DNA from: Levilactobacillus bambusae
GTDB lineage: Bacteria; Bacillota; Bacilli; Lactobacillales; Lactobacillaceae
DNA: 64,000 bases
Direction: 5' to 3'
Assembly (NCBI RefSeq): GCF_003124125.1
Contig: NZ_QCXQ01000006.1
Coordinates: 117,066-181,065 of the forward strand
Made by a program: the position numbers and the translations under genes. The notes below the pieces were generated by a model, which saw only the letters and a program-made list of their open reading frames with translations, did not search any database and was not told the origin of the DNA. Shown here piece by piece: positions 8,296 through 15,348 of this stretch (the stretch's first letter is position 1; every line of letters starts with the position of its first letter).

Positions 8296-10110
8296 ATGTG
8301 TGGAATTGTTGGGGTTACGGGAAATGATAACGCGGTGAAAATTTTGGTCAACGGACTTCAAAAATTGGAGTACCGAGGCTACGATTCTGCTGGAATTTAC
8401 GTCAATGATCAACATGGCAATGATTACCTCGTTAAGGAAAAGGGACGAATTGCTGACCTTGAGGCTAAGATTACGCCAGCGGTTCATGGTTCAACTGGGA
8501 TTGGCCACACCCGCTGGGCTACTCACGGAGTAGTTAGTGTGGATAACGCCCACCCGCAATTCTCACAGGATGACCGCTTCTACTTGGTTCATAATGGGGT
8601 GATTGAAAACTACCAAGATTTGAAATCACAGTACTTAAGCGACGTTCCGTTCAAGAGTCAAACGGATACGGAGGTTGTGGTGCAGTTAATTGATAAATTT
8701 GCGGTAGAGGACAACTTGAACGCCCACGACGCCTTTATTAAGGTCTTAAGTCTCTTAGAGGGTTCCTACTCCTTCCTCATGATGGATCGTGAAAAGCCAG
8801 ATACGCTCTACGTGGCTAAGAATAAGAGCCCGTTGCTAATTGGGGTTTGTGATGGCTACAACGTTGTTTGTTCGGATGCTATCGCCATGCTGAATGAGAC
8901 GCATGAATTCCTGGAACTAATGGATGGTGAAGTGGTGACCGTCACACCGATGCACGTTCAGATTGAGGATCAAAACGGGAAAAGTATTGAACGGAACCCC
9001 TTCCACGTGGATATGGATGCGAGTGAAACGGATAAGGGAACGTACCCCTTCTACATGCTGAAGGAGATTGACGAGCAGCCGAACGTAATGCGGCAGTTAG
9101 CTTCCGTTTACCTTGCTGAAAACGGCAACCCGGTGATTGATCCTGAACTTTTGGAGGCCATGCAAGCCGCCGACCGGATATACATTGTGGGAGCTGGAAC
9201 CAGTTACCATGCCGGACTTGTTGGGGCACGACTATTGGAAAACTTAGCCCACGTCCCAACGGAGGTTCACGTTTCTTCAGAGTTTGCCTACGAAAATCCA
9301 ATCTTGTCGGACAACCCGTTCTTTATTTTCCTTTCCCAGAGCGGTGAAACGGCGGACAGTCGGGAAGTATTAGTTAACGTCAACAATTCGGGATACCCAA
9401 GCCTAACCATTACGAACGTGCAGAATTCAACGCTGTCGCGGGAAGCGACGTATACGTTGCTCCTCCATGCGGGGCCAGAAATTGCGGTCGCTTCAACTAA
9501 GGCTTATACGGCTCAAATTGCGTTAGAAGCTATTTTAGCGAAGGCATTGGGCGAAGTTGAGGGCCAAATTGTGGCACAAAACTTTGATATTCGGCAGCAG
9601 TTAGGGTTAGTAGCCACCGGGATGCAAGCCATTATTGACGAAAAACAGGAACTCGAAAAGTTAAGCAATGACTACCTCATGGATACGGCCCGGGCTTTTT
9701 ACATTGGCCGGGGGATTGACTACACCGTTTCCCTAGAGGCCGCGCTCAAGCTAAAGGAAATTTCGTACGTCCAAGCGGAGGGATTTGCCTCCGGCGAGTT
9801 AAAGCACGGAACGATTGCCCTCATTGAAGATGGGACGCCGGTAATTGGGATCATTACCCAGGAAAAAACGGCGGGGTTAACCCGCAGCAACTTGGTGGAA
9901 ACCAAGTCACGCGGCGCCCACATCATGACGATTGTTCGTCAGGGGTTAGCACAACCCGATGATACCATTGTGATTCCAGACGTAGAGGAATTATTAACCC
10001 CGCTCTTAAGCGTCGTTCCGGCTCAATTGCTGGCTTACTACACGTCCCTTAACAAGGGGCTAGACGTGGATAAACCACGGAACCTGGCGAAGAGTGTGAC
10101 CGTAGAATAA
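8296..10110 (+). CDS. glmS: Glutamine-fructose-6-phosphate aminotransferase
   Basis: GlmS makes glucosamine-6-phosphate from fructose-6-phosphate and glutamine, the committed entry to UDP-GlcNAc. The N-terminal glutaminase domain starts with MCGIVG, with Cys2 the nucleophile, and has HTRWATHG near 74-81. Two SIS sugar isomerase domains follow (about 285-420 and 455-590), ending in the conserved KSVTVE tail. Length (604) is normal. GAGGA precedes the ATG. It is monocistronic with its own promoter and opposes nagB, which runs the reverse flux. Confidence 0.97.
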   Translation: MCGIVGVTGNDNAVKILVNGLQKLEYRGYDSAGIYVNDQHGNDYLVKEKGRIADLEAKITPAVHGSTGIGHTRWATHGVVSVDNAHPQFSQDDRFYLVHNGVIENYQDLKSQYLSDVPFKSQTDTEVVVQLIDKFAVEDNLNAHDAFIKVLSLLEGSYSFLMMDREKPDTLYVAKNKSPLLIGVCDGYNVVCSDAIAMLNETHEFLELMDGEVVTVTPMHVQIEDQNGKSIERNPFHVDMDASETDKGTYPFYMLKEIDEQPNVMRQLASVYLAENGNPVIDPELLEAMQAADRIYIVGAGTSYHAGLVGARLLENLAHVPTEVHVSSEFAYENPILSDNPFFIFLSQSGETADSREVLVNVNNSGYPSLTITNVQNSTLSREATYTLLLHAGPEIAVASTKAYTAQIALEAILAKALGEVEGQIVAQNFDIRQQLGLVATGMQAIIDEKQELEKLSNDYLMDTARAFYIGRGIDYTVSLEAALKLKEISYVQAEGFASGELKHGTIALIEDGTPVIGIITQEKTAGLTRSNLVETKSRGAHIMTIVRQGLAQPDDTIVIPDVEELLTPLLSVVPAQLLAYYTSLNKGLDVDKPRNLAKSVTVE

Positions 10111-10137
10111 GGGATACTGGTTGAATTGATCGGAAAG

Positions 10138-10166
10138 TTGCCAGCGGGCCGAAAACGGTGTATGCT
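10138..10166 (+). promoter_or_regulatory. Promoter of the 40-codon gene
   Basis: TTGCCA at 10138-10143, a 17-base spacer and TATGCT at 10161-10166 form a plausible sigma-A promoter that starts inside the gap after glmS and directs the small gene at 10199. Confidence 0.55.
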
Positions 10167-10198
10167 AGTGCCATTCATTTTGAAGGGAGTGGCGCCAC

Positions 10199-10321
10199 AT
10201 GAAATATACGAAGCGTGAGCAACCGCGTCACGATAAGGAACGCCGGGATGCGACTTGGGAAAAATTCAAAACCCAACAGAACAAGCTTAGTGCGGATCGT
10301 CGCGGTAAAAAACGAAGTTAA
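10199..10321 (+). CDS. Small basic protein, 40 residues
   Basis: A 40-residue open frame starting MKYTKREQPR and ending RRGKKRS, about 40 percent charged and strongly basic at both ends, with no membrane segment. GAAGGGAG lies about ten bases before the ATG. It has its own promoter (10138-10166) and a strong terminator (10376-10430), which together argue that it is a real transcription unit. I do not recognise a family. The basic character suggests nucleic-acid or ribosome binding, but that is inference only. Confidence 0.6.
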   Translation: MKYTKREQPRHDKERRDATWEKFKTQQNKLSADRRGKKRS

Positions 10322-10375
10322 GCTGAGATAATTAAAAATAAGGCTGACAGCAGTGATGCAACGGCCTGAGTAATG

Positions 10376-10430
10376 AACAACCCTACCGGAATTCGATGCG
10401 CTTTGATCGGAGCTTAGGGTTGTTTTTTTT
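10376..10430 (+). terminator. Terminator after the 40-codon gene
   Basis: AACAACCCTA (10376-10385) pairs with TAGGGTTGTT (10415-10424) around an internal loop, followed by eight T. This is a classic strong intrinsic terminator. Confidence 0.9.
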
Positions 10431-10493
10431 GTGGGGTAATCGGAGTAAAACTGGACCTAATTGGGCCAAATTTCTTTTTATTTTGAATTTCCC

Positions 10494-10522
10494 TTGAATT
10501 TTTGGTCTAGACAGGTTATTAT
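10494..10522 (+). promoter_or_regulatory. nagB promoter
   Basis: TTGAAT at 10494-10499 and TATTAT at 10517-10522 are separated by 17 bases. The spacer contains a NagR-like operator, so binding would exclude RNA polymerase. Confidence 0.65.
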
Positions 10523-10535
10523 TGGGCTATACCGA
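10502..10535. promoter_or_regulatory. Two NagR/DasR-type operator candidates at nagB
   Basis: TTGGTCTAGACAG at 10502-10514 is a near palindrome matching the GGTCTAGACC core of DasR/NagR responsive elements, and lies in the -35/-10 spacer. A second, weaker match is read on the minus strand at 10522-10535 (TCGGTATAGCCCAA), just downstream of -10. Two adjacent sites fit cooperative repression relieved by amino-sugar phosphates. The assignment is by motif likeness only. Confidence 0.5.
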
Positions 10536-10565
10536 TGAGGAAATAAAAAGGGAGCGAGGTTTTTC

Positions 10566-11288
10566 ATGATGAACACAGCAAATATGAACATTGTTGTCGT
10601 TAAGGATAACGTTGAAGGTGGTCAAAAGGGTTACGAAATTTTTAAGCAGGCGGTTGATAACGGGGCCAAGGTGTTTGGTTTGGCAACGGGAAGTACGCCC
10701 ATCACCACTTACGATCAAATTACGGCCAGTGACCTAGACTTTAGTGATAAAACATCAATCAACTTAGACGAATACGTCGGCTTAGGCCCGGACGCACCAC
10801 AAAGCTATCACTACTTCATGAACGAACACTTCTTTAGCAAGAAGCCATTTGCGCAATCTTACGTTCCTGATGGCTTGAACTTAGATGCCATGAATGAAAC
10901 GGAACGGTACGATAAAATTATTGCGGACAATCCCATTGATTTACAAATCTTGGGGTTAGGCCGGAACGGGCACATTGGGTTTAATGAACCCGGGACTGAT
11001 CCAGAGTCCACCACACACAAGGTTAAATTAACGGAATCAACCATTGAAGCGAACGCGCGTTTCTTTGATAATGAAGAAGATGTTCCGCGTTATGCTTACT
11101 CCATGGGCATTGCCTCAATTATGAAGTCCAAGCATATTTTATTGGAAGCTTACGGGGCCGAAAAGGCCGATGCTATCCAACGAATGGTTCAAGGTCCAAT
11201 TACCACCGATGTTCCGGCTAGCTTCTTACAAAACCACCCGGATGTTACCATCATCGTTGATGAAGCGGCAGCTAGCAAATTAAAGTAA
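10566..11288 (+). CDS. nagB: Glucosamine-6-phosphate deaminase
   Basis: NagB converts glucosamine-6-phosphate to fructose-6-phosphate and ammonia, allowing amino sugars to be used as carbon. The 240-residue protein has the GLATGSTP phosphate loop near 38-45, the catalytic Asp in INLDEYVGL, and [13 protein letters not shown] with the catalytic His. Length is the short Gram-positive form without allosteric additions. GGGAGCGAGG precedes ATG 10566; ATG 10569 is also possible. No nagA is adjacent. Operator-like sites in its promoter point to NagR-type control. Confidence 0.96.
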   Translation: MMNTANMNIVVVKDNVEGGQKGYEIFKQAVDNGAKVFGLATGSTPITTYDQITASDLDFSDKTSINLDEYVGLGPDAPQSYHYFMNEHFFSKKPFAQSYVPDGLNLDAMNETERYDKIIADNPIDLQILGLGRNGHIGFNEPGTDPESTTHKVKLTESTIEANARFFDNEEDVPRYAYSMGIASIMKSKHILLEAYGAEKADAIQRMVQGPITTDVPASFLQNHPDVTIIVDEAAASKLK

Positions 11289-11340
11289 ATGAGTTAATCG
11301 CGGGTGGGCAGTGAGAGTTTAGCCCACGTCAGATGAGATC

Positions 11341-11389
11341 GGTTCTTTAACTTCAAGCGGTTCAAGCTTGGAGTTGGGGGACCTTTTTT
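11341..11389 (+). terminator. Terminator after nagB
   Basis: GGTTC...AACTTCAAGC pairs imperfectly with GCTTGGAGTT...GGACC and is followed by TTTTTT. The remainder of 11390-11540 shows no gene or clear motif. Confidence 0.75.
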
Positions 11390-11540
11390 AATGGTGCACA
11401 GTTCAACAATGGGTGGGACAGTGACTGTCATTAAACCGAAAATATGTCATGAAAATGTCATTGAACGGATAAAAACGATGAAAGTGGTTGGCGGGAGTGG
11501 CTTTTAATGTTACAGGCCCAGTAAATCCGCTTTCATGATC

Positions 11541-11568
11541 TTGCAAGCCGCCTCGATCCCTGTATAAT
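11541..11568 (+). promoter_or_regulatory. Promoter of the glucosaminidase gene
   Basis: TTGCAA at 11541-11546 and TATAAT at 11563-11568 are spaced by 16 bases, giving a leader of about 30 bases before the TTG start at 11606. Confidence 0.65.
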
Positions 11569-11605
11569 GTGCAACAGTTTATTACCCAGGGACGGAGGAT
11601 ATGTG

Positions 11606-12505
11606 TTGAAACATAAAAGATTAGTTCAAATCTGTGCAGCTTTAGTATTTGGTTTTGTCGGGGCAGGATCATTTTTTAACCAAACTGCAAGGGCCGACTC
11701 AGAACAGGAAGCCTTTATCAGTAAACTGTCACGTCCGGTTCAAGAAGTGACGCAAAAGGATCAGCTTTACGGATCCGTGATGATGGCCCAAGCCATTCTA
11801 GAAAGTTCATGGGGGAGCAGCCAGCTTTCGAAGGAAGCTAATAATTACTTTGGGATTAAGGGCGACTATAAGGGGCAATCCGTTACGATGCGGACGGCAG
11901 AGTATGACTCTGATGGTAATAAGTATTACGTTAACGCCAAGTTTAAAAAGTATCCAAGCGCAGAGGCATCAATTAAGGATAACGCCCGGATTTTACGCGG
12001 TGGAACGAGTTGGGATAATGCTTACTACTCGGGCGCATGGAAGGAAAATGCCCAGTCGTATACCGACGCCGCAGCAACACTAGCTAACCGGTACGCCACG
12101 AACAGTGAGTATGGGAATAACATTGGGCACGTGATTCGCACGTACCATTTAACCAAGCTGGACCAAAAGGTTACCCCTGCTAAACAAGTGGACACCGAAA
12201 AGACAGTGACTAACAAACAGCCGGTAAAAACCACACGGCCAAAGACAAAACCAACGAAATCAACGGCCACAAAGTTTATGGAGGCCTTTGGGATTGTTAA
12301 AGCTCAGGCTTCTAGGATTTATACGAAGATGCCAGATTCCACCCAGCACCAGGGAGCTTCAAAAAGCGCGGCGGCATTTATTAATCACCGCGTTACTATA
12401 CATAAACAAGCGACAACGACAACCGGAACCGTTTGGTATGAAATTAGCGACAACGGTAACACGGGTTGGATAAAGGCTTCGGATTTGTACATCACTAAAA
12501 ATTAA
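11606..12505 (+). CDS. Secreted GH73 N-acetylglucosaminidase with SH3-like tail
   Basis: A 299-residue secreted peptidoglycan hydrolase. A signal peptide (KHKR, then a hydrophobic run, cleavage near ARADS) leads into a GH73 glucosaminidase domain at about 35-190, with the catalytic Glu in AQAILESSWG and the family segments NNYFGIKG and SYTDAAATLANRYAT. A Lys/Thr/Pro-rich linker follows, then a C-terminal SH3-like wall-binding module ending GNTGWIKASDLY. TTG 11606 lies seven bases after GGAGG; the GTG just before is the alternative, and the nearby ATG is out of frame. It has its own promoter and terminator. Confidence 0.88.
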   Translation: MKHKRLVQICAALVFGFVGAGSFFNQTARADSEQEAFISKLSRPVQEVTQKDQLYGSVMMAQAILESSWGSSQLSKEANNYFGIKGDYKGQSVTMRTAEYDSDGNKYYVNAKFKKYPSAEASIKDNARILRGGTSWDNAYYSGAWKENAQSYTDAAATLANRYATNSEYGNNIGHVIRTYHLTKLDQKVTPAKQVDTEKTVTNKQPVKTTRPKTKPTKSTATKFMEAFGIVKAQASRIYTKMPDSTQHQGASKSAAAFINHRVTIHKQATTTTGTVWYEISDNGNTGWIKASDLYITKN

Positions 12506-12524
12506 GTTTCACTAAGAATCAGCT

Positions 12525-12562
12525 AAAGGTGACGGATTTTTGTCCGTGGCCTTTCTTTTTTG
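12525..12562 (+). terminator. Terminator after the glucosaminidase gene
   Basis: AAAGG-ACGGA pairs with TCCGT-CCTTT and is followed by CTTTTTT. The -10 box of the next gene (TATAAT, 12564-12569) begins immediately after the U-tract. Confidence 0.85.
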
Positions 12563-12631
12563 GTATAATACTGGGGTTAAGGTTAATTCCGGACTCATTA
12601 AATAAAGATTAGACTACGAATTAAGGAAGTA

Positions 12632-13741
12632 ATGATCTTCATGGATAACGCAGTAGATTATAAAATTAAAGTTGAAAACGTCACAAAAGAATATGAATTA
12701 TTCAAGACCCAATCCGAAAAGTTACGCTCGTTCTTTGCGTTAGGTCACCGGCATGAGGTTCCACACTTTTGGTCGTTAATGGGAATCAGTTTTAAAGTCA
12801 AACCCGGTGAAACCTTGGGCTTAATTGGGGTCAATGGGTCCGGTAAATCCACGTTGTCCAACATTATTTCGGGAGTGATCCCCCAAACGACCGGACAGGT
12901 GGATGTTCGGGGCGACACCTCGATTATTGCGATTGGTGCGGGACTTCGGGGTAATTTAACGGGAATTGAAAATATTCGGTTAAAGGCTTTAATGCAGGGA
13001 CTAACGAACAGCGAAATTGATGCCATTATGACGGACATCGTTAATTTTGCGGATATTGGGGATTTCCTGTACCAACCCGTTAAGAGCTATTCAAGCGGGA
13101 TGAAGTCGCGACTTGGATTTGCCATCGCGGTTCACGTCAACCCCGATGTGATTATCATTGATGAGGCCCTCTCCGTTGGGGATGACACCTTTTACCAAAA
13201 GTGTGTGGCCAAAATTAACGAATTTAAGGAGGAGGGCAAAACCATTGTCTTTGTCTCCCATAATATGAAACAGGTTAAGATTCTTTGTGATCGGGTGGCT
13301 TGGATCCACTACGGAACGCTGAAAGAAATTGGCGAAACCCAGAGTGTGGTGGATGATTACCAGGAATTCACGAAGTGGTTTAAGGGTCAAAGCAAGAAGG
13401 ATAAGAAGGCCTTTCAACGTCAAATGAAGGATGATCAAAAATCCTTTAGTATTGATAACTACGAAAAGCAGGTTGCTGAAGAGCGGGAAGCTGCAAACCC
13501 AGAGGAAAATCCACAGGCGATTACGGCTGCGGTGCACAAGGATTTTTATGGTTCGGTACTTAGCGAAAAGATGTCCGTGGCCAATCGAATTCTCACTTGG
13601 GTGGTCCTGTTCGCCTTCCTATTCCTGTGCGGTGTGAATATTTCAGGACATTCAATGTCGGACGTTGTGGCACACCCCTCCCAAATGTTTCACGTCGTTA
13701 AAACCCTGCACGATCCAAACGCAACAAAATCAGTGAAATAA
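12632..13741 (+). CDS. tagH: Wall-polymer ABC exporter ATPase, TagH-like
   Basis: ATPase of a teichoic-acid or polysaccharide exporter of the TagH/RfbE class. The ABC domain covers about 10-250, with Walker A GVNGSGKS, the signature YSSGMKSRLGFA, Walker B VIIIDEAL and the H-loop FVSHNM. A charged helical region follows (about 250-310), and a single membrane helix at about 320-338 anchors the C-terminus, as in lactobacillar TagH. ATG 12632 is kept, although ATG 12641 has more usual SD spacing. The permease TagG, normally next door, is absent, so it must be elsewhere. Sure of the class, less so of the substrate. Confidence 0.85.
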   Translation: MIFMDNAVDYKIKVENVTKEYELFKTQSEKLRSFFALGHRHEVPHFWSLMGISFKVKPGETLGLIGVNGSGKSTLSNIISGVIPQTTGQVDVRGDTSIIAIGAGLRGNLTGIENIRLKALMQGLTNSEIDAIMTDIVNFADIGDFLYQPVKSYSSGMKSRLGFAIAVHVNPDVIIIDEALSVGDDTFYQKCVAKINEFKEEGKTIVFVSHNMKQVKILCDRVAWIHYGTLKEIGETQSVVDDYQEFTKWFKGQSKKDKKAFQRQMKDDQKSFSIDNYEKQVAEEREAANPEENPQAITAAVHKDFYGSVLSEKMSVANRILTWVVLFAFLFLCGVNISGHSMSDVVAHPSQMFHVVKTLHDPNATKSVK

Positions 13742-13782
13742 AATTAGCTGGGGAAACGATTATTTAGATCCCCCAAAACAGC

Positions 13783-13848
13783 AGTGGGTCAATAACGACG
13801 GGCAGTCCTTTGCCTGACAGTCGTTATTGGCCCACTTTAATTTTGCCG
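13783..13848 (+). terminator. Terminator after tagH
   Basis: A 17-bp stem (13783-13799 with 13820-13836, one mismatch) is followed by TTAATTTT. Confidence 0.85.
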
Positions 13849-13864
13849 AAAACCAGAATCGCTA

Positions 13865-13892
13865 TTGACAGCGCTTTCAATTTTGGTATGAT
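13865..13892 (+). promoter_or_regulatory. Promoter with overlapping cre site for a small RNA
   Basis: Consensus TTGACA at 13865-13870, 16-base spacer and TATGAT at 13887-13892. Positions 13866-13879 (TGACAGCGCTTTCA) differ from the cre consensus TGWAANCGNTNWCA at one position and cover the -35 box, the arrangement expected for CcpA repression. No open frame with an SD lies between this promoter and the terminator at 13947-13974. Confidence 0.7.
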
Positions 13893-13898
13893 AGACCT

Positions 13899-13974
13899 AT
13901 AAGGTAATTGGTTACCTTAAATCAATTCTCTTTCTCTCATATGCCAACCACTATCATCACTGATAGTGGTTTTT
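13899..13974 (+). ncRNA. Candidate CcpA-regulated small RNA, about 76 nt
   Basis: Bounded by a strong promoter with a cre site and an intrinsic terminator (10-bp stem 13947-13956 with 13961-13970, then five T). Inside are a perfect 7-bp hairpin (13901-13918, TTGG loop) and an unpaired CU-rich stretch at 13927-13938 (TCTCTTTCTCTC) complementary to purine-rich SD sequences. Hairpin, CU-rich single strand and terminator are the usual build of Firmicutes base-pairing small RNAs such as RoxS/RsaE, which is also reported to be CcpA-repressed. Homology to any named RNA is not shown. Confidence 0.65.
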
Positions 13975-13983
13975 GTGAAATTT

Positions 13984-14033
13984 AAGGGGACGTCGGCTAA
14001 CTCGATTTTGATCGAGCTGGCTGACGTCCCCTT
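13984..14033. terminator. Bidirectional terminator
   Basis: AAGGGGACGTC (13984-13994) pairs with GACGTCCCCTT (14023-14033), with an inner TCGAT/ATCGA pair. It ends the minus-strand gene at 14040 and backs up the small-RNA terminator. Confidence 0.85.
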
Positions 14034-14039
14034 TTCAGG

Positions 14040-14354
14040 TTAACCAATATGATTTTCCTTTAGAATGGTATCCACCAATTCTTGAATTTTAGCCGGTTTT
14101 TCCCACTCCTCGAAGTGATCAAAGTTTTCGCCTGGCATCACGTAGTTTTCGTTAATGTAGTCCTCATAAGCTTGAACGCTTGGCGAATGGGGGATGTTCA
14201 GTTGTAAAATCCGGACTTCTTGGATCATATTCCGCAGGCGGGCCAACTCAGCGCGGCCGTTCTGAACCATATTGCTAATTTCCATGTACCGCGACCCGTC
14301 TAACCGGGTAATTTCTTCAATAAGCGTTAGTGTTTCATGACTTTTTTTCGCCAA
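14040..14354 (-). CDS. Conserved-looking hypothetical protein, 104 residues
   Basis: A soluble, helix-rich protein with no motif I can name; an acidic Tyr/Glu/Asn-rich tail (about 65-95) follows an N-terminal amphipathic helix. An ATG at 14363 directly abuts GGGAGG, which is too close to be used, whereas TTG at 14354 sits eight bases downstream of the same SD, so I take the TTG. It has its own -10 box on the minus strand (TATAAT, 14387-14392) embedded in the terminator of the upstream polyphosphate operon. Confidence 0.7.
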   Translation of the reverse strand: MAKKSHETLTLIEEITRLDGSRYMEISNMVQNGRAELARLRNMIQEVRILQLNIPHSPSVQAYEDYINENYVMPGENFDHFEEWEKPAKIQELVDTILKENHIG

Positions 14355-14366
14355 ATGAGTCATCCT

Positions 14367-14412
14367 CCCAAAAAAGTTTCTGCTTTATTATAGCAGTTTT
14401 TGGAAAGCAGAA
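14367..14412 (-). terminator. Terminator of the polyphosphate operon containing a promoter
   Basis: On the minus strand TTCTGCTTT pairs with AAAGCAGAA (9 bp, 14404-14412 and 14378-14386), followed by ACTTTTTT. The loop contains TATAAT, a likely -10 for the next gene, so termination and initiation share these bases. Confidence 0.7.
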
Positions 14413-14416
14413 CGGC

Positions 14417-15346
14417 CTAATGCTGACCTAGTTGTTCCAAATGCTCGTATAAGATGCCCTCTCTGAGGCCGCTGTTAGAAAAGGTGACCCGGTCAGAATC
14501 GATAAACCGCATGAGGAGTACCAGTGGAATTAAGCCGCCAATGATAATGTCGGCCCGTTCCTTGGAGAGTCCGGGCACCTTTTTTCGGCCGTTTAAGTCT
14601 AAATTTAATAGGCCGGAAAAAATGGCGGAAACTTGCGCCGAAGAAATGCGGTAACCGTGGATATCTTCGAAGTTGCGAAAGTTTTCGGTGTTACGCTGAA
14701 TTTTTGCGAGCGTCCGGTTAGCTCCGCCGAGGCCAACGATGGGAAGGTTGAGGCCATCTCTTAACCACCAAACGCCGTTAAAAATATCGTTGACAAACGA
14801 CATGGCTTCATAAAGCGACTTAGCGGTGATAATATCGGGCTCTAAAAACCGTTGGGAGAGGGTAACCGAACCCAGTGGTATACTGATCAGGTTCTTGGCT
14901 CGTCCCGCCTCAACGAGCGCTAATTCCGCTGAACCACCCCCGGTATCTAAAATGATACAGTTTCGGGTCGGGAGGGTGTGGGTAACCCCAATGTAATCGT
15001 ACCGGGCCTCCTCGGTTCCCGAAATCACGTGCAACTCTAAACCTAGCTCTTCTCTAACCCGTTTTAAGAACTTCTTTTGATTGGAGGCTTGTCGGACCGC
15101 TGCCGTTGCAACGGCAATTAATTGTCGGTCAGCCACTTGATCGTAGACCGTTTTAAATTTTTTGAGGGCCCGGATCGTGCGATCGACTGCGGCAGGTTGG
15201 AGCTCGTGCTTAGGTCCCATATTCGCCGACAGCCGTACGTATTCCTTCATTTGGGTGACGGTTTCAAAGCTGCTGTCATCGTTGATTTTAGTAATGGTCA
15301 TCCGGACGGAGTTAGAACCAAGATCAATGACCACAAAATTTTCCAT
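14417..15346 (-). CDS. ppx: Exopolyphosphatase, Ppx/GppA family (short form)
   Basis: A 309-residue phosphatase of the ASKHA fold that would hydrolyse polyphosphate processively from the end, and possibly pppGpp. All catalytic elements are intact: VIDLGSNSVRM at 6-16, the acidic GTEEA at 110-114 and the phosphate loop DTGGGSAE at 134-141. It is the short form, lacking the C-terminal HD domain. The ATG lies two bases after the ppk stop with GGAGG upstream. It closes the operon lipoprotein-licD-ppx-like-ppk-ppx. Confidence 0.92.
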   Translation of the reverse strand: MENFVVIDLGSNSVRMTITKINDDSSFETVTQMKEYVRLSANMGPKHELQPAAVDRTIRALKKFKTVYDQVADRQLIAVATAAVRQASNQKKFLKRVREELGLELHVISGTEEARYDYIGVTHTLPTRNCIILDTGGGSAELALVEAGRAKNLISIPLGSVTLSQRFLEPDIITAKSLYEAMSFVNDIFNGVWWLRDGLNLPIVGLGGANRTLAKIQRNTENFRNFEDIHGYRISSAQVSAIFSGLLNLDLNGRKKVPGLSKERADIIIGGLIPLVLLMRFIDSDRVTFSNSGLREGILYEHLEQLGQH

Positions 15347-15348
15347 AG

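Noticed and set aside
13091-13537. 148-codon frame antisense to tagH
   Set aside because: Shadow of a strongly coding plus-strand gene; no SD and composition dictated by tagH codons.
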